Assembly: GCF_937976295.1 (NCBI RefSeq)
Contig: NZ_CALJRY010000100.1
Span: 1-6,878 of the forward strand
Reading direction: 5' to 3'
Length of the DNA stretch: 6,878 nt
Source of the DNA: an uncultured Rothia sp.
Lineage (GTDB): Bacteria; Actinomycetota; Actinomycetes; Actinomycetales; Micrococcaceae
The notes under the pieces are model-generated. The model was not told the DNA's origin and ran no database searches. It was given only the letters and a program-made list of their open reading frames with translations. Shown here one piece after another: positions 1-6,332 of the stretch. A program made the translations under genes and the position numbers. Numbering within the stretch: position 1 is the stretch's first letter; every line of letters begins with the position of its first letter.

Positions 1-575
1 ATTTGGGTCAGGAGCGTATCGCGAAGACCGCTGAGAATTTTGGTTACGGCCAGGAGTTGAAGATTCCTTTGACGGTTTCTAAGTCGTATTTCCCGTCGAA
101 TCTGACGCAGAGCCAGCTGGCTCAGGCGGCGATTGGTCAGTACGACGTGAAGACCACTCCGCTGCAGGTGGCGATGACTTCTGCGGCGATTGCAAATGGC
201 GGCGTGCAGATGAAGCCGAACCTGATTCGTTCGGTGAAGACCAGCAACCTGAGCACTTTGCAGGAGTTCTCTCCTGAGAAGCTGCGTACGTCCACTAGCC
301 CTGAAATTGCTAACCAGGTGAAGCAGTGGATGGTGAATGCGGTTGATAATGGTATTGCACGTAATGCTGGTGTCTCCGGTGTGAAGGTGGCGGGTAAGAC
401 CGGTACCGCGGAGACCACGGCGGGTTTGAATAATTCTTGGTTTACCGGTTTCGCGCCGGCTGATGATCCTCAGATTGCGATTGCTGTGGTTTATGAGGAT
501 ATTGATGTGGCGACCGGTGCCCAGTTGGCAACCAGTACTAGTAAGCAACTCTTTGAGGCGGTGTTGAACAAGTGA
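1..575 (+). CDS. pbpA: PbpA-type penicillin-binding protein (class B transpeptidase), C-terminal part
   Basis: This is the last 190 or so codons of a gene that begins left of the window; the first complete codon is at position 3 and the TGA stop at 573-575. It would be a membrane-anchored D,D-transpeptidase that cross-links peptidoglycan outside the membrane. The third active-site motif KTGTAE is visible at residues 132-137 of this fragment (codon for K at 396). The stretch AIGQYDVKTTPLQVAMTSAA (43-62) and the AN-GG that follows match the helix typical of PbpA/PBP2 transpeptidases. The catalytic SxxK and SxN motifs and the N-terminal anchor lie outside the window. The family call is firm. The name pbpA rests on the neighbours, since pbpA precedes pknA in mycobacteria and many other actinobacteria. 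A GTGA overlap with pknA suggests translational coupling. Confidence 0.9.
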   Translation, partial: LGQERIAKTAENFGYGQELKIPLTVSKSYFPSNLTQSQLAQAAIGQYDVKTTPLQVAMTSAAIANGGVQMKPNLIRSVKTSNLSTLQEFSPEKLRTSTSPEIANQVKQWMVNAVDNGIARNAGVSGVKVAGKTGTAETTAGLNNSWFTGFAPADDPQIAIAVVYEDIDVATGAQLATSTSKQLFEAVLNK

Positions 576-2326
576 GGCCTGCGGCTGATATCACCTTGGG
601 CGGGCGTTACACCCTAACTGAACGTATCGCGATTGGCGGTATGGGCGAGGTGTGGAAAGCTCGCGACAAGGTGCTTGGGCGCATCGTTGCGGTCAAGATC
701 CTCAAAGAGGAGTACACCGGTGACCCGGGCTTCTTGGAGCGTTTCCGCGCTGAAGCCCGCAATACGGCGCTGTTGAACCACCCCGGCGTAGCGAATGTTT
801 TCGACTACGGCGAGGAGGACAACTCCGCGTACCTGGTGATGGAACTGGTGCCGGGTAACCCGCTCTCTAGCATCATTGAGCATGAGACTACTCTGCCGCC
901 CGATCGTATTCTGAACTTCATTGCTCAGACCGCTCGTGCATTGGCTGCGGCTCATTCGCAGGGTCTGGTGCATCGTGACGTGAAGCCGGGTAACCTCATC
1001 ATCACTCCGGATGATCGTGTGAAGGTGACCGATTTTGGTATTGCCCGTCTGGCTAATCAGGTGCCGTTGACGGCTACCGGCCAGGTGATGGGTACCGCCC
1101 AGTATTTGGCGCCGGAGCAGGCGACCGGTCAGGCGGCTACCGCGTCTTCGGATATGTACTCGTTGGGCATTATTGGTTATGAGTGTCTGGTGGGTCGTCG
1201 TCCGTTTACGGGTGAGTCGCAGATTGCGATTGCGTTGGCTCAGGTGAATGATCCGCCGCCGCCGCTTCCGGAGACCATTCCGGCTCCGGCTCGTGCGCTG
1301 ATTATGTGCCTGTTGGCGAAGGACCCGGCTCAGCGTCCGAAGGATGCGACCGCTCTGGCGTCTGCTGTGGATGCGATTCGTCGCCGCGACCTGAAGGCTG
1401 CGGTGAAGGCTGTTCCTTCTCTGGCTCAGTTCTTGGCTGAGGAGAACGCTGACGATGCGACCGTTGCGATGACCGCGATGGATGTTGCGGCTGAGCCGAT
1501 TAGTGCTTCTGCTGCTCCGCGTTTTGGTTCTGGTGGTCGTTTCTCGCCGGAGCCGACGACGGCGCCGATTCCTCGCACGAGTGAGCAGACGATGCGTCCG
1601 GTTTCAGGCCGTGTGAAGTCTACTCCTGCTCCTGCGGCGAAGCGTGGCCCGAACGTGTGGATGTGGGTTGCTCTGCTTCTGGCTATCGTTCTGATTGCTG
1701 GCGGTATTTGGACGGTTCTTTCCTCTAATAGTGGAGGTGCAACTGATCCGGTTCCGAGCACTTCGGCTTCTGCTGTTCCGACGAATACGGGTACTGTTTC
1801 TACGGTGGAGCCGACTGAGTCTGCTTCTGCCCATGCCACAAAGCAGAAGGTGACCGTCAACGCGATTAACTATGAGGGTCGTGAGCTGCAGGATGTGGTG
1901 AATGAGCTGAAGAACCTTGGTTTGTCCCCCAAGACTGAGGGTGTTGAGTCGACTCAGCCGGAGAACACGGTGATTTCGGTTTCTCCGACGGGTACTTTGG
2001 AGCAGGGTAATAGCGTGACTGTTCGCTATTCGACCGGTCCGAAGTCGGTGACTTTGCCGTCGAACCTTGAGGGTAAGAACGTTGATGAGGCATCGAAGGC
2101 TGTTGCCGCGCTGGGTGTGAATGTTTCTCTGCATTATGAGAATTCGGACACTGCGGCCCCCGGTACGGTGCTTCGTACTACCCCGTCATCTGGCACCAAG
2201 GTCACGGTTGGTAGTAATGTAGACATGTATGTGGCCTCTTCCAGTTCGGGTAGGGGTTCGAGTGCGAGCGCTTCTGCTACACCGTCTGCGTCGGCTTCTG
2301 CTTCCGCTTCTGCGTCGGCGCGTTAG
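572..2326 (+). CDS. pknA: Serine/threonine protein kinase PknA with two C-terminal PASTA domains
   Basis: This 584-residue kinase is predicted to be membrane-bound and to phosphorylate division and wall-growth proteins. The kinase domain spans about 13-275: glycine loop IAIGGMGEVW (19-28), lysine K42 in VAVK, helix-C glutamate E61, catalytic loop HRDVKPGN (134-141, D136), DFG (154-156) and APE (180-182). The activation loop keeps two threonines, T167 and T169, in a TxT arrangement. A Ser/Pro/Ala-rich linker (280-360) leads to one membrane span (about 362-383). Outside follow two PASTA repeats (about 425-488 and 491-555) and a Ser/Ala tail ending SASASAR. The GTG start gives the same 13-residue lead to GRY as I recall for mycobacterial PknA, which supports it; no strong ribosome site is visible, which fits coupling to pbpA. 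As I recall, M. tuberculosis PknA is about 430 residues and lacks PASTA domains, so this protein is longer and more PknB-like. The name rests on position upstream of pknB and on kinase-domain sequence. Confidence 0.92.
   Translation: MRPAADITLGGRYTLTERIAIGGMGEVWKARDKVLGRIVAVKILKEEYTGDPGFLERFRAEARNTALLNHPGVANVFDYGEEDNSAYLVMELVPGNPLSSIIEHETTLPPDRILNFIAQTARALAAAHSQGLVHRDVKPGNLIITPDDRVKVTDFGIARLANQVPLTATGQVMGTAQYLAPEQATGQAATASSDMYSLGIIGYECLVGRRPFTGESQIAIALAQVNDPPPPLPETIPAPARALIMCLLAKDPAQRPKDATALASAVDAIRRRDLKAAVKAVPSLAQFLAEENADDATVAMTAMDVAAEPISASAAPRFGSGGRFSPEPTTAPIPRTSEQTMRPVSGRVKSTPAPAAKRGPNVWMWVALLLAIVLIAGGIWTVLSSNSGGATDPVPSTSASAVPTNTGTVSTVEPTESASAHATKQKVTVNAINYEGRELQDVVNELKNLGLSPKTEGVESTQPENTVISVSPTGTLEQGNSVTVRYSTGPKSVTLPSNLEGKNVDEASKAVAALGVNVSLHYENSDTAAPGTVLRTTPSSGTKVTVGSNVDMYVASSSSGRGSSASASATPSASASASASASAR
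2285..2319 (+). repeat. Degenerate 6-bp Ser-Ala repeat at the 3' end of pknA
   Basis: The last dozen or so pknA codons alternate serine (TCT, TCG, TCC) and alanine (GCG, GCT). An exact 11-bp repeat, TCTGCGTCGGC, occurs at 2285-2295 and again at 2309-2319, 24 bp apart. Because the period is a multiple of three, gain or loss of units would lengthen or shorten the protein tail without a frameshift. Confidence 0.75.
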
Positions 2327-2363
2327 CCCCTACGTTTTGATTTAGTTTTAGTCTTAGTGATCC

Positions 2364-2368
2364 AGGAG
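2364..2368 (+). promoter_or_regulatory. Ribosome binding site of pknB
   Basis: AGGAG lies 5 bases before the ATG at 2374 and fixes the pknB start. It sits in a 47-bp AT-rich gap after pknA. No terminator hairpin is visible there, so the two kinases are probably co-transcribed. Confidence 0.8.
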
Positions 2369-2373
2369 AACTT

Positions 2374-4512
2374 ATGGACCTGTCGGTTCCCGACACGGTT
2401 GATAACCGTTACAAGGTACTCGAGGTAATCGGTACCGGTGCGATGGCAACCGTTTATGCTGCCGAGGATACTCGCCTCGGCCGCAAGGTTGCGCTTAAGA
2501 TTCTGCGCCCGGAGCAGGCCCAGGACAATACGTTCCGTGCACGCTTTAAGCGTGAGGCGGAGGCTGTGGCGTCTCTGAACAATCCTGCGATTGTTGCTGT
2601 CTATGACACCGGTTCGTATAACCCCTCGCAGGATGGTGAGGAGTCTGCTTCTTCGGAAGAGGGCACCGCTATTCCTTATATCGTGATGGAGTACGTGGAG
2701 GGTCATACTCTACGTTCCATCCTGTCTCGTGGCGGCCACCTGCCGGTCCGTGATGCTTTGGGTTATTCCGAGCAGCTGCTGGGTGCTTTGCAGTACAGCC
2801 ACTCGATGGGCATTATTCACCGCGACATTAAGCCGGCGAATATTATGGTGCTGGACCGCACCAGCGAGGACATCGCTAAGGGTCAACCCGGCCAGATTAA
2901 GGTCATGGATTTCGGTATTTCCCGTGCCATTGAGGAAGCTGGCGAGGCGCTGACCAAGGCTAACGTGGTGATGGGTAGTGCACGCTACATGTCTCCGGAG
3001 CAGGTCAGCGGCAAGGATGTTGACGCCCGTAGTGACCTGTACTCTGCTGCGTGCGTGATTTATGAGATGATTGCTGGTCGTTCTCCGTTTGACGCTGAGT
3101 CGAACGTTGATTTGGCGGCTAAACACCTCTCTGACACTCCTGAGCCTCCGAGCAAGTTCACCCCGCTTGAGGTTCCGGCGGGTCTGGATGCTGTGATTCT
3201 GAAGGGTCTGGCGAAGAACCCGGACGAGCGTTATCAGAGTGCTGCTGAGTTCGCTCAGGCTCTGGTGTCGGTTGTTCGCCCGGGTGAAGAGACCGTGGTT
3301 CAGGATGCAGCGATGACTACTGCGTTTGTACCTTCGGCGACTACCGCTTCCTTGGGTGAGGATTACGCTCCGTACACCACCTCGATTACTGAGGCTTCGG
3401 TGGAGGACGGCGGCCTCAACGGCTTCTTCGAGTACGAAGACGATGAGGAACTGTACGAGGATGAGGAGTACGTGGAGTACGATGAGTCTTCGCCGCGTAA
3501 GCGTGCGTGGGTTCGTTTCCTCGTGGGTACTCTGATTGCGGCTCTGCTGGTTTTCAGTGTCGGCTCGGTTCTGTACTACCAGAACAAGCTCAATGAGGTT
3601 CCGCAGGTTCCGGTTCCGGCTGTGGTGAATGTTTCCCGTGATGATGCCGAGAACCAGTTGCGTAACCTGGGCTTTGTGCTGGAGTACCGCACGGCTTACT
3701 CTGACAACATCAAGAAGGGCGACGTTATCAGCGTTGAGCCGGGTGTCGGTTCAAAGGTTAATAAGGGTTCGACTGTGACCGTGACTGTTTCTAGCGGTCC
3801 GGAGAAGGTCAAGTTGCCGGATAACCTGCAGGGGCAGAGTGAGGCGTATGTCCGTAACGCTCTGAAGGATCTGGGTCTGGTCGATGGCCGCGTCTCCACT
3901 GTGGAGAGCGCCTCTGTTCCTGCCGGTATGGTTGTGGAGCTTTCCCCGGAGAAGGGCTCGACCGATGATAAGGGTGTTCAGACCGTTGAGGCTGGTAGCA
4001 CCGTGAACATCGTCCTGTCCTCCGGTAAGGTGAAGGTCCCCTCGCTGGTGGGTCTGACCAAGGATCAGGCGATTGCTGCTCTGACTGCTCAGGATGTTCT
4101 GCTGAACACCAACATTGAGACCGTTCAGACTAACGAGCGTCCTGCGGGCACTGTGATTTCGCAGAGCTCTGCGGCGGGTACTCTGGTGGCTCAGAACAGC
4201 ACCGTGACGATTCGCGTGGCTGCTACTCCGACTCAGACGACCGCGCCGACTACTGCAGCTACTCAGCCTGCGGCTTCGACTGGCAACCAGAATTCTGCTG
4301 CGACCACTAACCAGCAGCGTTCTACCGCTACTCAGCCGACCGCGGCAGCTACTACTCAGCCGACCGCGGCAGCGAATAACCAGCAGCGTTCTACTGCTAC
4401 GGCTACTCCGGCACCGGCTGCGTCCGCTACTGCGGGTACCCGTACGATTCAGGGTAATAACTCGAATGCCAATGCGAACAACGCTAATAACGCGAACGCT
4501 AATGCCCGCTAA
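2374..4512 (+). CDS. pknB: Serine/threonine protein kinase PknB with three PASTA domains
   Basis: This 712-residue transmembrane kinase is of the PknB/Stk1 type, which senses peptidoglycan fragments outside and phosphorylates wall-growth and division targets inside. The kinase domain spans about 13-298: IGTGAMATVY (19-28), K42, E61, HRDIKPAN (149-156, D151), DFG (179-181) and SPEQ (207-210). The activation loop reads ALTKANVVMGSARY, leaving a single threonine, T194, where M. tuberculosis PknB has a TxT pair (T171, T173 from memory). Two kinase-domain insertions are visible, around 83-98 and 160-174. A very acidic juxtamembrane segment (353-371) precedes the membrane span (about 379-401). Three PASTA repeats follow (about 409-475, 477-549, 552-616); the second has extra residues (around 530-540). 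M. tuberculosis PknB has four. The tail (617-712) is Thr/Ala/Gln/Pro-rich, then Asn/Ala-rich, ending NANANAR. Confidence 0.95.
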   Translation: MDLSVPDTVDNRYKVLEVIGTGAMATVYAAEDTRLGRKVALKILRPEQAQDNTFRARFKREAEAVASLNNPAIVAVYDTGSYNPSQDGEESASSEEGTAIPYIVMEYVEGHTLRSILSRGGHLPVRDALGYSEQLLGALQYSHSMGIIHRDIKPANIMVLDRTSEDIAKGQPGQIKVMDFGISRAIEEAGEALTKANVVMGSARYMSPEQVSGKDVDARSDLYSAACVIYEMIAGRSPFDAESNVDLAAKHLSDTPEPPSKFTPLEVPAGLDAVILKGLAKNPDERYQSAAEFAQALVSVVRPGEETVVQDAAMTTAFVPSATTASLGEDYAPYTTSITEASVEDGGLNGFFEYEDDEELYEDEEYVEYDESSPRKRAWVRFLVGTLIAALLVFSVGSVLYYQNKLNEVPQVPVPAVVNVSRDDAENQLRNLGFVLEYRTAYSDNIKKGDVISVEPGVGSKVNKGSTVTVTVSSGPEKVKLPDNLQGQSEAYVRNALKDLGLVDGRVSTVESASVPAGMVVELSPEKGSTDDKGVQTVEAGSTVNIVLSSGKVKVPSLVGLTKDQAIAALTAQDVLLNTNIETVQTNERPAGTVISQSSAAGTLVAQNSTVTIRVAATPTQTTAPTTAATQPAASTGNQNSAATTNQQRSTATQPTAAATTQPTAAANNQQRSTATATPAPAASATAGTRTIQGNNSNANANNANNANANAR
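4308..4394 (+). repeat. Nested direct repeats in the pknB tail coding sequence
   Basis: A 22-bp sequence is present exactly twice, at 4328-4349 and 4352-4373 (start CTACTCAGCC, end CGCGGCAGC), giving two TQPTAAA units. It is flanked by two exact copies of the 18-bp TAACCAGCAGCGTTCTAC (4308-4325 and 4377-4394), each encoding NQQRST. Spacings of 24 and 69 bp keep the reading frame. This looks like recent in-frame duplication in an extracellular tail. Confidence 0.85.
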
Positions 4513-4530
4513 GGGGTTCTAGCGGCTAGC

Positions 4531-4579
4531 AAAAGGGGCGGCGCTCCACACCAAACGGTGTGGGGTACCGCCCCTTTTT
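4531..4579 (+). terminator. Strong bidirectional intrinsic terminator after pknB
   Basis: An outer 11-bp stem pairs AAAAGGGGCGG (4531-4541) with CCGCCCCTTTT (4568-4578). An inner 7-bp stem pairs CCACACC (4546-4552) with GGTGTGG (4557-4563) around the loop AAAC. The linkers between them can pair weakly. The A-run on the left and T-run on the right (4575-4579) would give a U-tract to transcripts from either side, which suits the convergent pknB and trpG operons. It begins 18 bases after the pknB stop. Confidence 0.92.
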
Positions 4580-4638
4580 GTGTACCTGGGTTCTGTGTAC
4601 CTGGGTTCTGTGTGCTTGGGTTTTGTGTACCTGGGTTC
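4579..4638. repeat. Four tandem copies of a 15-bp intergenic repeat
   Basis: The unit TGTGTACCTGGGTTC is exact at 4579-4593, 4594-4608 and 4624-4638. The third copy (4609-4623) differs at three positions and reads TGTGTGCTTGGGTTT. The array starts directly at the T-run of the pknB terminator and there is no spacer between units. It lies between convergent genes, and I see no matching protein-coding signal. It may be a minisatellite that varies between strains. Confidence 0.9.
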
Positions 4639-4663
4639 GGGTTGGGAAGTGTGCGGGTAGAGT

Positions 4664-4717
4664 TATCGCCTCCAGATTCCCTGTAGCGTGTCTGCTACGG
4701 GGCTTCTGGAGGCGATA
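4664..4717 (-). terminator. Long hairpin downstream of trpG, without a T-run
   Basis: A perfect 13-bp outer stem joins TATCGCCTCCAGA (4664-4676) to TCTGGAGGCGATA (4705-4717). After a 2+2 internal loop, a 9-bp inner stem (4679-4687 with 4694-4702, one G-T pair) closes a 6-base loop. It begins 32 bases after the trpG stop when read leftward. There is no T-run on either side, so it may be a U-less terminator, an mRNA 3' end protector or part of a small RNA. The structure is certain; the function is inferred. Confidence 0.5.
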
Positions 4718-4749
4718 TAAGCCGCTGATGGTGTCTCAGGCTAAAGTTA

Positions 4750-5382
4750 CTAAGCCATGAGGGGCGAGAGGCTCTTAGCGCGCTCTGCGGCTCCCTGCAG
4801 GCCGGTTTCTTCGAGCCAGTTGCCGAGCATGAGGTATCCGCTTTCGGTCAGGACCGATTCGGGGTGGAACTGCACGCCGTGCATGGGGGCTTCGCGGTGG
4901 CGCAGGCCCATAATGATGCCGTTGTCGGTGGTGGAGGTGGTTTCCAGGACCTCGGGCATGGTTTCGGGTACGACTGCCAGGGAGTGGTAGCGAGTCGCGG
5001 TGAAGGGGTTGGGTACCTCCTTGAACACGGAGACGTTCTCGTGCACGAGGCGGGAGGTCTTGCCGTGCATGAGTTCGGGGGCGTGGGTGACGGTGCCGCC
5101 GAATGCCTCCGCGATGGCCTGGTGGCCGAGGCAGACACCCAGCAGGGGCTTCTTTGCTTCGGCTGCCCAACGGATGGTGTCAATAATGACGCCTGCTTCT
5201 GCGGGGGCACCGGGGCCCGGGGAGACAAGCACACCGTCGTGTTCTTCGGCGAGCTTGATGACGGCGTCGAGGTCGTATTCGTCGTTACGGATGACGGTGG
5301 TTTCAGCGCCGAGCTGCTGGATGTAGCCGACGAGGGTGAAGACGAAGCTGTCGTAGTTGTCGATGACAAGGATGCGGGTCAT
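4750..5382 (-). CDS. trpG: Anthranilate / aminodeoxychorismate synthase glutamine amidotransferase subunit
   Basis: This 210-residue class I glutamine amidotransferase hydrolyses glutamine and passes ammonia to a chorismate-using partner (TrpE for tryptophan, or PabB for folate). It shows the N-terminal NYDSF (9-13), the oxyanion region SPGPGAP (54-60), the nucleophile C84 in GVCLGHQ (82-88) and the catalytic pair H173 and E175 in FHPES. The length is normal for TrpG/PabA. The ATG at 5382 is preceded by AAGGAC (5388-5393) at 5-base spacing. No trpE or pabB is in the window, so TrpG and PabA cannot be told apart; many actinobacteria keep one such gene beside pknB. It is the last gene of the leftward operon, 15 bases after the small membrane gene. 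Codons are strongly C-ending, unlike the rightward genes. Confidence 0.93.
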   Translation of the reverse strand: MTRILVIDNYDSFVFTLVGYIQQLGAETTVIRNDEYDLDAVIKLAEEHDGVLVSPGPGAPAEAGVIIDTIRWAAEAKKPLLGVCLGHQAIAEAFGGTVTHAPELMHGKTSRLVHENVSVFKEVPNPFTATRYHSLAVVPETMPEVLETTSTTDNGIIMGLRHREAPMHGVQFHPESVLTESGYLMLGNWLEETGLQGAAERAKSLSPLMA

Positions 5383-5397
5383 GGCACGTCCTTAGCG

Positions 5398-5559
5398 CTA
5401 ATGGTTGATGGTGACGTTCAGGTTGAAGGGGCCGTACTCTGCGAAGTGGGGGAAGACGAATTCCATGAGCAGGTAGACTACGGCGAGTATCAGCACAATG
5501 GCGATGATGATGCGAACCCACAGGGGGCCGGGGAGATGGCGGAAAATCCATGCGTACAT
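5398..5559 (-). CDS. Small single-span membrane protein (53 aa) between sortase and trpG
   Basis: This short frame starts at the ATG at 5559 and stops with TAG at 5398-5400. A GAGAGGA ribosome site (5567-5573) lies 7 bases before the start. The protein opens MYAWIFRHLPGPLWVR, has one hydrophobic span (about 14-36) ending in FVFP, and then a short polar tail (37-53) ending NLNVTINH. It sits 18 bases after the sortase stop and 15 bases before trpG, so it is surely transcribed with them. From memory, similar proteins of this size with an LPGP motif and a span ending in FP occur next to trpG in other actinobacteria; I know of no function. The C-terminal part would face outside if the basic N-terminus stays in the cytoplasm. 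The gene is supported by its ribosome site, spacing and C-ending codon use matching its neighbours. Confidence 0.85.
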   Translation of the reverse strand: MYAWIFRHLPGPLWVRIIIAIVLILAVVYLLMEFVFPHFAEYGPFNLNVTINH

Positions 5560-5577
5560 CTGCTTTTCCTCTCAGAT

Positions 5578-6327
5578 TTAGGATCCTGCTACGGATGCGG
5601 CAATTTCTGCGGGCGCTCCGGCTGCGGCGGGCCGCCAGGATTCGAAGCGGGCGTGGACAATGTATCGTTCGGTGTCGCCGTAGCGCGGGTGGCAGGTGGT
5701 GAGCGTCAGGAGGCGCTCGGTGGGTGCTACGCCGGGCTGTCCGGGGACGGGTTCGATGACTTCTACCTGGTCGGGCTGCACAATTTCATGGCTGTAGACG
5801 GTGTAGGTGTAGTAGCCGTCTTTGGTGCGCACGTAGATGTGGTCGCCTTCGGTGAGCAGGTCGATGTCGTTGAGGACTTTACCGCGGGTTTGGCGGTGGC
5901 CTGCGAGGGCGAAGTTGCCGACCTGACCGGGCATGGCGCTTCCTTCGTAGTGGCCGAGGCCGAGAGAGTCGAGCACATCGGAGCTGGTGCCCTGGGTGGC
6001 GGGGCGCTGGTAGTCTGCACCGAATTTGGGGATGTAGACGACGCCGAAGACTTCACCGTGGCCGGGTTCGCTCAGACCGGCGGGCGGGGTGTTGGGGTCC
6101 CAGTCGGGGAGGGGTTCGGCGGGGTTGGAGTCGAATTCCTGGACGAGGGTGCTGACGGCTTGGGATTGGGTGCGGTCGGCGTCAATGTTGGTCCACCAGA
6201 GCTGCCATGCGACAAAGAGCAGTAGCAGGAGACCGACGGTGATAAGGAGTTCGCCTGTAATCTGGATAATCCAGTGCAGCACGGTGCGGGGGCGGCGCTC
6301 TGCGGTGGGTGCCGTTCCTTGACTCAT
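5578..6327 (-). CDS. srtE: Class E-like sortase
   Basis: This 249-residue cysteine transpeptidase would cleave C-terminal sorting signals of secreted proteins and join them to the cell wall. An N-terminal membrane span (about 20-45) anchors it with the catalytic domain outside. The sortase fold covers about 90-229, with the catalytic triad visible as H144 in LAGHR, C212 in TLTTCHP and R221 in ERYIVHAR. TLTTC plus location beside trpG and crgA fits class E, whose characterised members prefer LAXTG signals; no substrate gene is in the window. The frame stays open upstream to a TTG at 6429, but the ATG at 6327 is chosen because AAAGGAG (6333-6339) lies 5 bases before it and the protein then starts just ahead of its membrane span. 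It is the first gene of the leftward operon. Confidence 0.92.
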   Translation of the reverse strand: MSQGTAPTAERRPRTVLHWIIQITGELLITVGLLLLLFVAWQLWWTNIDADRTQSQAVSTLVQEFDSNPAEPLPDWDPNTPPAGLSEPGHGEVFGVVYIPKFGADYQRPATQGTSSDVLDSLGLGHYEGSAMPGQVGNFALAGHRQTRGKVLNDIDLLTEGDHIYVRTKDGYYTYTVYSHEIVQPDQVEVIEPVPGQPGVAPTERLLTLTTCHPRYGDTERYIVHARFESWRPAAAGAPAEIAASVAGS

Positions 6328-6332
6328 GCGTT

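Noticed and set aside
1426..2134. Leftward open frames opposite pknA
   Set aside because: They are low-complexity shadows of the kinase linker and PASTA coding sequence, without ribosome sites or recognisable domains.
2710..3126. Leftward 138-codon frame opposite the pknB kinase domain
   Set aside because: It lies over highly conserved kinase motifs and has no independent coding signal.
4519..4529. CTAGC-G-GCTAG palindrome just before the pknB terminator
   Set aside because: Five-base arms with a one-base centre are likely by chance and cannot form a stable stem.
4579..4638. Tandem repeats considered as a CRISPR array
   Set aside because: Units are 15 bp, directly joined, with no spacers and no cas genes nearby.
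4560..4760. A 66-codon frame in the intergenic region with a repeated VLCTW pattern
   Set aside because: It begins inside the terminator and is simply the translation of the 15-bp tandem repeat and the second hairpin. There is no ribosome site.
4864..6225. A 453-codon open frame on the + strand opposite trpG, the small gene and the sortase
   Set aside because: All three leftward genes are in one register, and this frame is their exact antisense. It stays open because they avoid TTA, CTA and TCA codons, and their own TAA/TAG stops read as Leu on this strand. The product is a biased Gly/Val/Asp string with no domain.
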